Positions 11,363 to 24,230 are shown, numbered from the stretch's first letter. The stretch: DNA of 64,000 nt from Lagopus muta (GCF_023343835.1 NC_064436.1:71134225-71198224); one strand, 5' to 3'. The notes: generated by a model not told the origin, from the sequence alone. A program made the numbers and translations.

Positions 11363-11700
11363 GTGCTGTATGGGAACTGCTGAGTCATGGCCTGAACCTC
11401 TGATTGATCACCTCAGGCGAGCAGTGAGTCAGGCAGAGGAGCACAGGTGAAGGCAATGCAGCTGTGCTGCTGGAAGGGGTGCAGCCAGGCTACAGCCCTC
11501 CTAGACCTGTTTAAGAGCTGGCTACCAGTGGGGAAGGATCTTGTCTGGAGATCTGCTCTGCTGGAGTTTTGTAAGTGAGCCCAGGATAGGGGTAAGCCTT
11601 CTATTTATTCTCCTTTTGTTAGCTTAGTCTGCTTTGTCAAACTCTCTTGTTTATTTCATAATGACAACATCTTAATAGTCATTGATTATACACGTGCACT
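11363..11700 (+). mobile_element. LTR (solo or partial) in an IQGAP1 intron
   Basis: 'TATGGGAACTGCTGAGTCAT' through 'TTTAAGAGCTGGCTACCAGT' and 'CAGGATAGGGGTAAGCCTTC' match the LTR family at 9070, 31599 and 52200-52714 (reverse). It sits only about 25 bp upstream of the next exon's acceptor. Neither internal retroviral sequence nor clear target duplications were found. Confidence 0.8.
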
Positions 11701-11724
11701 AAGTACTTTTTCTTCTTGTTTTAG

Positions 11725-11888
11725 ACTACTCCAACGTACTTGGCCAAGCTGCTTTTGCAGATGCCTCAAAACAAACCCACAAAGTTCATGGATTCAGCCA
11801 TCTTCACGCTGCATAACTACGCATCCAGTCAGAGAGAGGAATCTCTGCTGTTGAGGCTGTTGCAAACAGCATTGCAGGAAGAGATCAA
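11725..11888 (+). CDS. IQGAP1: IQGAP1 exon: GAP-related domain, arginine-finger-site region
   Basis: Acceptor TTGTTTTAG, donor GTACGT. Encodes TTPTYLAKLLLQMPQNKPTK to LLLRLLQTALQEEIK. The Thr in LLQTALQ is at the site where true RasGAPs have the arginine finger, the reason IQGAPs do not stimulate GTP hydrolysis (family knowledge). The exon itself is open, but the junction upstream is out of phase. Confidence 0.88.
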
Positions 11889-12727
11889 GTACGTTGTAGC
11901 GTAGGACACAGCCTTGCTGTTGCCTCAGTTTGGGCCGCTGCTAAAATTGAAGCTGATGTTGTGTGATGTCCCGTGCTCATTTGCTGATAATGCTGAACTG
12001 TCCCTGCCTTCTGCTCATGCTGTTTCACGTCAGTCCTTTCTGTAACCTGGAAGGAGGAGGAATTACCTTTGTTCTTTAGGATTAAAGCCATTTTTCTTTA
12101 GCCAATGCTTTGTTGCTCAGGGAGGCACTATTTTTGATCTACTGCAGTGCTTTCCTAAGATTCAGTCCCATCTAAGTTCTCTGCTGTCTAGTAAGAAGGA
12201 CTTGGCACAGACTGTGAGCTTGGGCTTTACAGGCCAGAGTGAAGCTGATGCGAAGGTCACTGTTTTCCAAAACTGATGAGGAGGCTGAAAATCGGATGCT
12301 GTCTGGTTTGGGTTTTTTACTGGCTGTCAGTCTTAAGGATTCTGGCTGTCTGTCGGCATAATGGAGTTGATTGTCACTTAGGAGTTTGGTGTTTATGACT
12401 TCTGGCTGATACGGAGCTTCACAACTTGCTAGGAAGACCAAATACATATAATGTTGGAGGCAGTCATGCCTTTTTTGATGCTTTTAAGTATGAGGATGGT
12501 ATGTGCCCTCAAACAGGTAATGTCTGAAAGGTTTGTTTAATTATTATTATCTTTTCTTGGAGTAGTAGTTCAGGAAAGTGCATGTATGTGCTTTATTCTC
12601 TGCTGCTGGATTTCCCATAGCGGCATACTGTGAATGGCTTTTGTTGCTGATTGCTTACTTGTTGAAATACTGAAAGAAAATAGTTGTGCCTGTGTAGAAC
12701 TCCCTTTGTTTCCTCTGTGTTTTTGAG

Positions 12728-12894
12728 ATGCGCTCTTTCAACCGTGGTGCCCGTGGTCAGAACACACTGAGGCAGATCTTGGCCCCAGTTGTGAAGGAAA
12801 TAACTGAGGACGAATCGCTCAACGTCAGAACGGATCCAGTGGATATTTACAAGTCCTGGGTTAACCAGATGGGATGTCAGAATGGTGAGGCCGG
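12728..12894 (+). CDS. IQGAP1: IQGAP1 exon: SFNRGARGQNTLRQ...
   Basis: Follows TTTTTGAG. Encodes MRSFNRGARGQNTLRQILAP to NQMGCQNGEAG, then GTATGG. SFNRGARGQ is a conserved GAP-domain motif. The residues expected between EEIK and SFNRG (about 18) are missing, either in an unrecognised small exon or lost. Confidence 0.85.
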
Positions 12895-13194
12895 GTATGG
12901 AAGCTGTTGCTACAGTTTTTTTTCTACAAGTTGCTCAGCTGCTTTGCATTGCTCTGTTAATCGTTCCAAACCATCCCTGGATTCATTGCATGCATCTGTC
13001 CAATTGCTACCAGCTTTTTTCCATCAGCTCGAGATGGCTTTCTTCTGAAAGGTGTAAAGATCATCTTGTGACAGGGGTGTTGAGACTATTGGAAGTGAAT
13101 CTCATGAAGAGATAGGCCAAGAAAAGCCCCAAAGCATTTCTTCTGTGTTAACTCATAGATACAGATACTGTAGATCTTACTCTACCAAGCCAAT

Positions 13195-13400
13195 CTCTGC
13201 CCACAACTCGGGCAGGCTGCCTAAGGAGGCTGTGGATGCCCCATCCCTGGAGGCATTCGAGGCCTGGCTGGATGTGGCTCTGGGCAGCCTGGGCTGGCGG
13301 TTGGTGAACCTGCACACAGCGGGGGGTTGGAACGAGATGAGCATTGTGGTCCTTGTCAACACAGGCTGTGTTCATAGAATCACAGCATGCAGCTGTTCCT
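13195..13400 (+). mobile_element. CR1 LINE 3' fragment (intronic)
   Basis: 'GGAGGCTGTGGATGCCCCAT', 'GGAGGCATTCGAGGCCTGGC', 'CTGGGCAGCCTGGGCTGGCG' and 'GGGGGGTTGGAACGAGATGA' in that order are the sense CR1 3' region. It decays near 13385. Confidence 0.88.
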
Positions 13401-14057
13401 GTCTGCCCATGAGAAGGTTTCATCCACCTGGTCATCCTGGTTGGTTGGCCTGTAGATCCCCCGCTACGTCATCTGTCCCTGTCCTCCCTTTAATCTGTGT
13501 CTATAAACTCTTGATCGGCTCCCATCCGTCCCCAGTCAGAGTTCTGTGTTTCTTCCAGTGCTTGATGTTCACCAGATTTTGAGGATTCTGTTGTTGGTTG
13601 TTTTTGTTTTGTTTTTAACACACTTCAAGGGAAGTGGTGGAAAAGCAATGCTATGAAGTAAAAGACAACTCTCCCAGCGCAGCACGCTGCGTGAGTTACT
13701 ATCTTAACACTGCAATGTGCAGCTTGTGTTTTCACTGAATCATTTGCGACCTGAGGTACTACTGCATATTGCAGGTGACCTTCTTGACTCTAGAGAGCGT
13801 GTCTGCATGTGGTACAGAAAGATACAGTTTAGAGTTAGCTGGGCCTTTTCTCACAGCGACTGCTGCAGGGACAGCAGAGGACATGAGAAGTCCTTTGCTC
13901 TTTCAGTGCTAGCATTCTAATGAAAGTGAACGTGCAGCTCTTTGCAGCCAGGTGAGTGTGGATCTGTTTCTGGGTCAAGCCAAAAATTCTGCCTGGCACT
14001 GACAAAAGTATATTAGGCTGAGGAGTGCTCACCTTCACATCTGACTTTTCCAAATAG

Positions 14058-14197
14058 CAAGTTGCCGTACGATGTTACACCTGAACAAGCTCTTCATCAT
14101 GGTGAGGTGAGGACGCACCTGGATGCCTCAATCTGAGATGTGAAGGCAGTGACAGACAAGTTCCTGTCTGCCATCGTTGTTCAGCTGACCAAATCCC
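14058..14197 (+). pseudogene. IQGAP1: IQGAP1 exon with in-frame TGA and 1-nt frameshift
   Basis: Acceptor CCAAATAG, donor GTAAGT. Encodes KLPYDVTPEQALHHGEVRTH to LDASI, then TGA at 14134-14136 where the family has Arg (a CGA-to-TGA CpG transition is the simple explanation). It then reads DVKAVTDKFLSAIV. The end is one base short: 139 nt after the first codon base leave one base where the next exon (T|TAT GGG) needs two. Confidence 0.9.
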
Positions 14198-14288
14198 GTA
14201 AGTCTGGTGTGTCACCGCATTATCCTGCAGCAGTTAATAGTGGGTTCATCCGTGAGGAATTCTCACTTGCCTTTTATTTCCTTCAAAG

Positions 14289-14373
14289 TTATGGGATGCG
14301 TTTCATCGCCAAGGTACTGAAAGACTCCCGGCATGACAAGTTTCCTGATGCTGGCGAGGATGAGCTTCTGAAG
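14289..14373 (+). CDS. IQGAP1: IQGAP1 exon: YGMRFIAKVLKDS...
   Basis: Acceptor CTTCAAAG, donor GTAAGG. Encodes YGMRFIAKVLKDSRHDKFPD to EDELLK. FIAK/VLKD is conserved in RasGAP-like folds. Open, ends in phase 0. Confidence 0.9.
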
Positions 14374-16615
14374 GTAAGGAGCTGAGCAGCTCTGTGAATA
14401 ATTGTCTGCCCCGCTGACTGCAGCAGATGCATCTCAGTGTCCTTTGTTGGGTGTACGTGTGCAGAGAAGTTTCAAAGCTGCAGTTTAAGTAGACAGGCTA
14501 TTTGTTGTTATGGGTATAAAGTACTTTGCCCTGTGCTTTGGATTGCTGGGTACATGTTTGTCAAAGGAGACATAATACAGCATTCAGAAGAAGTCACCCT
14601 ATTGCTTTTCCTTTTGCTTTTAATATCTTGGGCATTGTGCCCCCTAGGTTTCTTGGTTTTGGGATGCTCTTGCTGCTGAATGGTGCACCTTGGTTTTGCT
14701 GGTGTTATCTGAGTCAGTTGCTCTTTTTTTAAAGAGACAGTGCCAAGTTGAAAAGGCCCGTGTGCACAATTCTACTATTCTCACTTTCCTTACAATATTC
14801 TAGGGCATTACAGTAGCTGCAACAAAGTATATGGTGTCATTTTTCATGAGGTGTGGGCAGTTTTGTACTGTACATTTCCGTACTTTTGGAGAACGAAAAG
14901 GATGTTAGTAAATGCTTCCAAATGAGCACAGCACTGTGGCTTTCATTGGAATTGTCCTGGCTTTTGTTATTTTAAAGGTCTTTCTGTCTGTGAGTGCTCT
15001 TCTTCTTAATAAAACAAAGAGTGGCTTTGACATTACTTGCCACAGTCTCTTTAAGCTTTTCTGTCTCTGCTTCATTACGAAGTAATTACCAATCTGAATG
15101 CCGTTTTCTTCTCTCTTCTGGTTCCGTGCTTTCCCGTTCTGAGGCATCGATTCTTTCTGTGCAGGTGAATTCATTTTTTCCATCTGTAAATTTAGGTGGA
15201 AAGCTGCAGTTTTTATTAATCCTTGTGGAAACAATGTCACGGTCCATGCCGCACTCAGAACTGCAGCTGTGTGCAGTGACTGCCTGTAGATTTATTAGGG
15301 CCTAAAACTACTCCTACAGTGTACTGTTCTTGTTTTCCTACTGCAAGTTTTAATATTATTAATATGATTTCTCTCACAAATGTATTTCTTATGACTGGTA
15401 GTGAACAGTTTTGTCTGTTGTGACCATGTGCCGTAATCTGGGGTAGTACAGCAAGAACTGAAACAGCTGTCAAAACCATGACCTCTCTGAAAGCAGTTAA
15501 TTTCTGGGGCAGCTTAGCAATGGCGAAGCTTTTTCTTTCTGTTTTTGCCATTTCTTCATGCCTCTGATCTCTTCTGTGCATTCAAATCGCACGTGAAGCA
15601 GGAGAAGCCCAGATTCTGTGACTTGGCTCTGCGCAGCTTTATGTGGAACACCAGGAAATACTGAAGTATGTGGCGTGGGAACTTTTGCTGCATGTCAGCA
15701 TGCTGGGCCAATGCCTTTTTGTTGTGGGAATTACTGCGGGCAAATAGCCAATACGGGTTAGAAGTAGATGGATGAGCACGTGGATAACGGGCTGTCTTTA
15801 TCTTTGGGGCCTCAGCGTTCATTGCTGCTCACTTAGCTGGGTGAATTGGACTTCTTTTGAAATGTCAAATACCGCTCATCTTTGGTACTTCTGAGTTTCT
15901 TACTTCTGGATTAAATGTTTATGAGTTCCTCTCAGTTGTTTTTAATTGGGGATCTGTAGCTAAAAATGTTGCTGATTAATCAAAGAGGCATTCTGAGAGA
16001 GAGAGAAGTGCTCTGGAAAAGGGGCAGAAAGTAGCTGCTGTTTTCTCAGCTTAGCTCCTTGGTTTGCCACGCTTCACCATTTTTGCTTTGTTGGAGATGG
16101 TGGTCAATTCTGCACACCTGTGTTAGGAATTGGCTCCTATCCCTTAATGAGACTGCAGTACCAGGTTTCTCTGTAGTGTAGTTGTTCTGCCTTCTGTTAG
16201 ACTAAGCTTTGTTTAATTCTCAGAGTAACTTTTACGCTTGTATGAGCAATTCTTTGGTAACTTCTAAAAATATAGAGACAGGTGGTATTAAAAGTTAAAT
16301 TTGAAAACCTTTGTGTGTAGGAATATCTGCAGTTGTGTTGTTCTGGAGCTAGTAGTGGTCAGTCTTACCACTTCTGTGTTGACAGTTGTGCATTTATTTA
16401 GTGTATGTATATATGTTACAGTGTGAAACTAAGATTCTTTGGGATGGCACGTGCTTATTAATGGCAGCGCAGTAGACCCTGCATCTTGAACAGGGCCCAC
16501 AGTTCACAGGAAAGTAATTTGTCAGAACTCACTCAGAGTAGTGTCAGTAAAACTCAGTGGAGGTCTGTGCCATTGCTTTTTCACGTGTTGTTTTTCTTTC
16601 CTCAATTTCTCCTAG

Positions 16616-16848
16616 ATTGTTGGCAACTTACTCTGTTACCGCTACATGAATCCAGCCATTGTTGCACCAGATGCATTTGACATAATTGATCTTTCAGCTG
16701 GAGGGCAGCTGACTACAGATCAACGAAGAAACCTTGGTTCTATTGCAAAGATGCTGCAGCACGCTGCGTCCAATAAGATGTTCATGGGAGACAATGCGCA
16801 TCTGAGCATCATTAATGAATACTTGTCACAGTCATACCAGAAATTCAG
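16616..16848 (+). CDS. IQGAP1: IQGAP1 exon: core of the GAP-related domain
   Basis: Acceptor TTCTCCTAG, donor GTAGAA. Encodes IVGNLLCYRYMNPAIVAPDA to LSQSYQKFR. YRYMNPAIVAPD corresponds to the FLR-x-x-NPA signature of RasGAPs. No lesion. The split Arg codon AG|A matches the next exon. Confidence 0.93.
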
Positions 16849-17578
16849 GTAGAAGACTTCAGCTGATTGTGTTGAGGAGTTTGGCGGAGGACAATGTTGC
16901 AAACAAAAAGGAGCGATGAATTTTAAATGTAATAAATTCCATCTCTGTCAAATAGGAAGTCTGTTGAAAATGAGAGATTAAACTTCAGACTTCCATAATC
17001 ATTGGTAATGATGGCATATAAAATACGTACCTGGAATTTACAAACTAGATATAGTATATTAATGAGCTGGTCAAAACAATTGGCTTTGCCATACAAGCCT
17101 TCAGAGTAAAGGCTGTTTTTCTATGTGTTTATTATGATATTCTGGCCGTTGAAAACTAGAGTGTGCATGCGTTCTTTCCCATATGAACCCTAGTTCTCTG
17201 TATGCAAACTAGATGGCACTTTGGATTAAAACAGGCTGGAATTTAGTGGTCTGTATAATAAGGTAACTTTTGAATGAAGAGCTTATTTATATCTTTCATC
17301 TTTTGTAAGAAAGAAAACTGGAAATGTCTGGGAGTGAGGATTATTCTTGCAGCTAAGACAGAAGGATGGGTGCACAAGGTCATTCGGTCCACAGACTTGT
17401 CCTGCAGATGCTTACAGTGAGCTGATGCCGACATGGCCAGTACCAATAACTGAACCTTCTAGATAGCTTTTGATGTGATAAGCTATAGCTTGTCCAATAT
17501 GTAGTATGTAGTATATATGTAGTATATAAACCATAGTTTAAAGAAGAACAGCTGCTGGTATGCTGATTACCTTTTTCT

Positions 17579-17581
<3 letters not shown>

Positions 17582-17614
<33 letters not shown>
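17582..17614. repeat. Poly-T tract before an acceptor
   Basis: A run of about 33 T directly upstream of the acceptor of the 17628 exon. It serves as, or extends, the polypyrimidine tract. Confidence 0.9.
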
Positions 17615-17627
17615 CATGTTTTTTCAG

Positions 17628-17760
17628 ACGCTTTTTTCAGGTTGCTTGTGAGGTTCCTGAATTGCAGGATAAATTCAGTATTGATGAATATTCTGACTTG
17701 GTGACTCTCACTAAACCAGTTATTTATATTTCTATTGGTGAAATCATCAGTACACACGCT
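17628..17760 (+). CDS. IQGAP1: IQGAP1 exon: RFFQVACEVPELQDKF...
   Basis: Acceptor TTTTTTCAG, donor GTAAGT. Encodes RRFFQVACEVPELQDKFSID to GEIISTHA. End of the GAP-related domain; open and in phase. Confidence 0.93.
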
Positions 17761-18105
17761 GTAAGTATACGTCAGTCACAGCTGCTCCTTCTTAAGCAGT
17801 TCTTACACAGAAAATGCTGCTTCTGTTGAAACCTCAAGTAGCCAAATCTGAATGTGATTTCATTTGACTGTAGAGCTCAAGGGTTTGTAAGCTTTTAGAA
17901 TTTAGTAAGTTGCTGGTGTTTGAAGCTTATTTTGGAAGTGTCTGAGTATATGCAGATGGTACGACTTTTGGCCGTGATATTGCAGCTTTAGAGTTCAGTG
18001 AAGTTAAGATTTTTTTCTAAAAGATATTAGCATAAAGGAATATAATTTCAATGTGTAGGGAAGGATTTATGATTAACAACGCAATTTATTCTTCTGTTCG
18101 TTTAG

Positions 18106-18208
18106 CTGCTCTTAGACCATCAAGATGCAATTGCTCCTGAGCATAATGATCCAATTCATGAATTGCTGGATGACCTTGGAGAAGTTCCTTCAACTGAGTC
18201 CTTAATAG
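18106..18208 (+). CDS. IQGAP1: IQGAP1 exon: LLLDHQDAIAPEHND...
   Basis: Acceptor TCGTTTAG, donor GTGATC. Encodes LLLDHQDAIAPEHNDPIHEL to STESLIG. Acidic linker; open and in phase. Confidence 0.92.
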
Positions 18209-19054
18209 GTGATCTGTTTTACTTCAGAATTATGTAGTATTACTTTAGATGGTTTGAAGTGTAGTGAAGAAACTATCAAAGGAATAATCAGCGGCCGTTT
18301 GGAAGTTGGTGCTCTAAAAAAGCCGTGTACTTATTCCAGTTTATTCTTCTGAGAATAAAGTTATTCTCAGAATTTATAATCCTGTGGAAAAAAATACGCC
18401 TGGCTTCTCTCTTGTCTCCAAACACCTTGTGTCACACCACTTCAGTTTCTAGGAGATGAACAAAGCTTGTGCAATGTGTTCTTTGTTCCCTTGTGTCAGA
18501 GCCGTTGCTTTGTGTATCCTGGCATATTTGCAAAGGTCTGTCCACTGTCTCGAGATCAGTGCTCCTTAGGAGTTCAGTAGTAAATATATGAGGTTACATG
18601 CATCATGCAGGAGAAGTGCAATTTTTGGCATGTGGACAATTAACTTTTTTCCCTCCTTTTGGGTGCACCCATCAGTGAATGTCTGATAAAGGAACAATAG
18701 GGGCAGGAGAAAAAACCTTTGAGTTGGAGGGAGGCAGGATCTAACTTCTCCGTTACTAATCCATGGCAGTATTCTAGGAACGGGATCTGAGTCAAAGTTT
18801 AGTCCCTCACCGTATACAAAATGAAAAAGTTGCACAAGTCTGTGTCTCTTTGGTTTCTGTATTCCTGCTGTTGCAAGCATGAAATCTAGTCTGCAGGTCT
18901 TGGGGGATGGATGGAAGGACACAGCTTTCAGGAGGATGCTTTGACATCAAAATAGTTCCCTGGGTGTTGCTCCTCAAGAAAAGTAAGAACTTTTTAAAGG
19001 AATGATTGCCGGCATGTTTTACCCTAATGTATAAAATCTTTTTCTACTTGGCAG

Positions 19055-19190
19055 GCGAAGGGTCTGGCAACATTAATGACCCAAACAGGGAGATGCTGGC
19101 AAAGACAGAGGTTTCTCTCACACTCACTAATAAATTTGATGTTCCTGGAGATGAAAATGCGGAGATGGATGCTAGGACAATTCTGCTGAA
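19055..19190 (+). CDS. IQGAP1: IQGAP1 exon: EGSGNINDPNRE...
   Basis: Acceptor ACTTGGCAG, donor GTAAGT. Encodes GEGSGNINDPNREMLAKTEV to DARTILL(N). Start of the region linking GAP-related and RGCT domains; open. Confidence 0.92.
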
Positions 19191-20995
19191 GTAAGTGAGA
19201 GATGAACTGGCTGATGTATTTCTTAAGAGAAGAGGGAGACCAGAACCTGGATTTTCTTGCTGTTCTGTTTGTGCAAGTAGGAGAACTGAAGTTTAAATTG
19301 AGCAAAGGTGGTGCTGTGACTCAAAGTACATTGAGGTTGTAGCCATTTCTTTCAAATGCTGTAGCTGTTAAATTTGTGCTTGCTAGTTCTTTGTCAGTGA
19401 AGAACTTGTCACTCTGTAGAAGTGTATGTGTGATGATTCTGGAGGAGAAAAATTACCAGAAAAGAAAATATTTCCAGTGTGAGCAGGTCTGATGGCAGCA
19501 GTTAAACTTACTTTCATATGGATGATTTGTTGGGATTATTGTAAATAACCCATGGCATTCATCACAATGTAGTTTTAACTCTGATTGATGTGAAATGAAG
19601 ATGTAGTCCTATTTGTGATGCCTAAATGATGCCCTGTGCAAATACTCTCAGTAGAATACGTGCGACACGAGGAAATTCCCTGAGTAACAGTGTCTAGCGT
19701 AAGGGATGCTGTACTGCTAAAAACTGCTGGCTCTTAGAGGGCCAGCTGATTTATTTAGCCTGTGAGCAGAATGTGTCTGTATCCTGTTAGTGGAGCAGGA
19801 GGCAGTGATGGTAATTTATGATGTTCTGCCTGTAGCTTTTTCCGTGCTGTGAGAAATACCTCCTGGTTCCCACCTTGCCTTGCTTCACGATGCACTTCTG
19901 TTCCCTCTGCACTCTCTGTCCCCCACACTTGACTGAGATAAACAGCTTTTTGGGTAGCAGTGTAAGCCTGATGTGAAGAGTGTGATGGACAGACGGTGAC
20001 TTGGTTTTTGTCAGACTCTCTTTGTCTGGGAGAACTCGGGGCCAACACCGCCTCTTGGCCACTTGTCAGCAAGTTCCTCTTGCTGGGCTGCAGAGAGCAG
20101 CTACCTGATGTCGTGTGCTCTGATGCACTCTTGCTCTGATGCCAGGTGGCATAGCTGAGAGTTCATGAGGTCAGCTTATGCTTGGCGAAGATGGAGCAAT
20201 GACCTCTCAGAAGAAAGTGGGATATCTAAAAATATTCTTACACTGAGTTGCTTGAAATATATGCCAGGATTGCCCTACCCTGCGGAAGGTGACACTGATC
20301 TTGGAAGCATTTACCAGATGTACCTGAAATCACCTAAGATGTGGATGGTCAGCAGGGTGTTGATGCAATTTGTTGTGCCAGAAGTAATTCTAGCTTGATT
20401 GCAAAGTACTGAAGGCACCCTTTGGTGTCATTTGGCTCAGGGCCCCACTTGCTTCAAACTGAACACTGACTATGCAGTTAAGCTACAGATCTTGATTCTG
20501 AGATCAAAGAATGACCCTATTTGTCACTGGATTGGAAGCAGATCCCTCCTTTGGCTAAGTTAGTGTACATGTAAGAAAGTGGTCCACTTCATTTGTTTAT
20601 TTCTTAACCCCTGTTAGAAAGCATTGAAGTGCACTTTGAATGGATAACATTGGACTTTTTCTGGCTGTGTGAAATTGCTGTTGCTGCTAACTGCTTTATC
20701 TTTGACCTCTAAGTGTGCAGCGTCTGTGGTCCAGGTGGCAGTACTGAGACGGCCTTAATATGCATGGGGGGAAGTTCCAGCTTTTTGAGAAGGTGTTAAG
20801 GAGCCATGCTGTGCACTGTACAGATGTGTCTTTTGGGGAATCGGTTTCTGATAAAAGGGTGTCAAACAAAGTGAATTGGTTCTCGGAGTTCTGGTCGCAG
20901 TTAAAATCAGTAACGCTGCTCTTATTGCAGAATAGCAATATTGAAGGTATCTTGGCTTAAATTTTTACCTCCTATTCTACATGGTTTCTCTGCAG

Positions 20996-21083
20996 CACCA
21001 AACGCTTAATTGTTGATGTGATCCGCTTCCAACCTGGGGAGACGCAGACTGAAATCTTGGACACTTCAGCTACTTCGGAGCAA
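20996..21083 (+). CDS. IQGAP1: IQGAP1 exon: TKRLIVDVIRFQPGE...
   Basis: Acceptor TTTCTCTGCAG, donor GTATGA. Encodes (N)TKRLIVDVIRFQPGETQTEI to TSEQ. Open, ends in phase 0. Confidence 0.92.
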
Positions 21084-21510
21084 GTATGAAGATTTTTTCC
21101 CTGTGTTCTTTTTAGACTGAGAATTTGTTGTTTAGATGCATGTGGGTATTGTTGGGAATCTGCATTATTATAGCATAGTGAAGCTGTCTGCACTGGTTTT
21201 GGAGCTGCATGTAGCACAAATGATGAGGGGATATGATGGAAATAAAGAGTGCGTGTGAGTCTAGCTCTTTGATAGCTATTAGAAAATACTTATTCAGAAG
21301 ACTGTTTTGAACAGTAGGTTGGTGTCTGCCAGTTCCTGTATTGGCAGGACAGTTCTGCCAGTTTTCATCCAGTGTATCATAAGTCGGCTCTGGAATGACT
21401 GAGCAAAATTCTGTGTCCTGTTATGCTGGGGTCAGATGATCTTCTAGTTTTTTATCACCTTAAAAATAATCAATTTATGAACTTGTAACTTTCTTGTTGT
21501 CTTTTTCTAG

Positions 21511-21723
21511 GAAGCAGAGCATCAAAGAGCTATGCAGAAACGGGCCATTCGTGATGCTAAAACTCCTGATAAGATGAAAAAATCTGTGTCTGTAAAGGAA
21601 GATGGCAACTTAAATCTTCAGGGTAAAAAAGAGAAAATCAAGACAGGCCTGAAGAAGCTGACAGAACTAGGGGTAGTGAATGCAAAAAATAAATACCAGG
21701 AACTAATCAATGATATTGCAAAG
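21511..21723 (+). CDS. IQGAP1: IQGAP1 exon: EAEHQRAMQKRAIRD...
   Basis: Acceptor TTTTTCTAG, donor GTATGC. Encodes EAEHQRAMQKRAIRDAKTPD to YQELINDIAK. This is the basic segment holding the Ser-rich region (SVSVKEDG) equivalent to the phosphorylated region near Ser1441/1443 of human IQGAP1 (family knowledge). Open. Confidence 0.93.
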
Positions 21724-22771
21724 GTATGCCAGTTAGTGGTTTTTCTAGTAATTACAGAGAAGGAGTTTGTTTTTTTTATGGCTTGCAGTGTTGTGAAGCT
21801 GGTGTGAGTTTTCAGGAGTAAGTTTTGCAGTAGTTAGAGATCTGAAATAGATAATTTGCTTCTACATCTTTGCATTTGCAAAGTCTCTTATTTTTATCGG
21901 AAGTTTGTGTTTTCACAAATAATTCTGTTGCCAGAATCTCAGGCACCTTAAGTATTAGACATTGGAGGAAATCCCTGGTGTGTGATCTCTTCTGCTAGTC
22001 CTTTTCCTGGTGTAAATAGTGCCTTTACAAACACACTGCCACATGGAAGTTTTGTCCATAACTTAAAGAAAAATAAAGCGTTGCTTTTATTTGAATACAC
22101 TCACTGATTCAAGAGCAACTGAAACACTTTAGGGAGGACCTAAGAAAAACTTAGGCAAGTGAAATAACGCCACTGCACATTGAAACACATTATCAGCACA
22201 GCATGTCATACATTTGCCAACGTAATACGTGGGAAAAGATGATGTGTATGAAGTGAATGAATTACCACTTTCAGAAGTGAGATTAAAACTGATCATTCGG
22301 TCATTAATAAATATCAGAAATGAAAATGACTTGAAGATACTGTATTTTTTTGTTCAGTTATTAATATAGCATGTTTAAAAATGGCTGACTAGCAAAGACA
22401 GACTGTCCCATTTATGCATTTTTGTGGTTATAGCTCTTGATTTTTAATGTACTCCTGCTACCCAGTGAAAGCAAAAATTGCTGTCTTCCTTAAATCACAT
22501 ACTCCAGTCACTGCAATTATGACAGCACTGAAGATTGAGAAAGCAGCAGAATGTTTAAAAGAACTGCTGTGTGGGGCTGGTTAGGTCCAAAAACAGTCAA
22601 CAAAGAAATGATGACACTTAAACTGGGGCAGGTGTGACTGAGGAGTCCTAATACAGCTTGTTGCCTGAAGCAAGGCTAATCAGAATTGAGCAGAGCTTCT
22701 CAGCCTGTCTCTGCACTCTGAGAGCTCTTCAATAACCAGTGGGTCTCTGCGTGTTTCACTCTGTGCTGTAG

Positions 22772-22938
22772 GATATCCGAAATCAGCGCAGATACCGTCA
22801 GAGAAGAAAGGCAGAGCTGGTGAAGCTGCAGCAGACATACAGTGCCTTGAACTCCAAAGCTACCTTTTATGGGGAACAAGTTGATTACTACAAAAGCTAC
22901 ATCAAAACCTGCTTGGATAACCTGGCCAGCAAGGGCAA
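22772..22938 (+). CDS. IQGAP1: IQGAP1 exon (copy B): DIRNQRRYRQRR...
   Basis: Identical to 243-409, but here it follows the 21511 exon in correct phase (...NDIAK|DIRNQ), so this copy is in natural gene order. Confidence 0.93.
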
Positions 22939-24230
22939 GTAAGTATCTCTGAACTGTGCTGTGGTTCTATAAATAAATGCTTGTTTCAGAAAAAAATGGG
23001 TAGGTCACTGCTAAGAACAAATTGTAGTACCATCTGCACAAAGCTAAGGGAGAGTGAGACCCCTGACTGGGGTCAGAGAGACACAGTGAAAGGAATTTTG
23101 GTCCTTTGGAGAGAGAGGAATGGAGAAAGACCAGAGGTGATGGTTGGGTTGCTCAGGTAATTGACACACTGCTTGGTTAGTCCCTCCCATAATTCTTTCT
23201 TGCAGCAGAGAATGAAAGCATCCTTTGTACTTATAGTGACAGCACTGATCCTGATTTGTCCTCTCTTTGTCCCAGAGGCAGTTTGTACAGTGGAAGGCAG
23301 TTCAGGTTTTCCTGTAAGAAAAGCTGTGTCTTTCCACCCTGAGTTTGGTTCTTCTCTTTCCTTTGGCAGGCAGCACAGCATAGTCCTCAGCAGCCTTAGG
23401 AAATGTTTCAGCGTAACTGGGTGTGTTTTCCCTGTTTCTTTTTTAATCTGAACACAGTGTGGAAAATACCTGTCTGCTCTGGAGAAATGCCAGAGTTGGG
23501 TTTGCATGCGTGTGGCATGCTGTTGGAAAGAGCGGAGCACCAATGTGGGAAAGGGAAATGGAGTAGGCATGAAGCCTGAAACGGCTGGCGTCAGAGATTG
23601 TGGTTTGGAGCAGAGTCTGATGCGTGACGCAGTCCTGGTCTCTGCTTTCTCAAGCAGGTGCACAGGATTGAACTCTGCTGCAGCGCTGTGGGGTGGGCAG
23701 CAGGGCAGCGATTGGCCGGACAGGGCAAGCAGGGGAGCTGCACTGGCATGTCCTTGGACAGGTGATCAGTGCACTGAGTGTGCAGAGATGAGGAAGTCCA
23801 GATCTACCAGGGCAACGGGCTGTACACAAATAGACCTGATGTGTGTAATTTTGGGGCATCTAAATAATCGGTGGCTTTTTAAAATTTTGTTAATTGTCAC
23901 TGTGGCTCTTACGGGTCTGTGTTCAGAGCACCAGTGGAAACAACTTGTTAACCATAAGAGCTTTTGCCTAGCTATATAAGTAGCGGTGTTTTTTATGAAG
24001 TGCTGTTGTTTGTGTTCTGCTTCTGTTGTATAAGTTACTGGTAAATAATAGGAAGTCAGAGATCTGACCTGAGCTACCAGTGCTGTGCAGATAAACTTGG
24101 TAGTGAAATATATCAGCTCTGTTAGTTGAACCATCTATTCTGGTTCTAGCCATGCATCCACCTAGTATAAACTGTTTATTGTATTTTGTTTGCTCTCTGT
24201 TGTGTTCTTTTAACCCCTTCTTCCTTCCAG

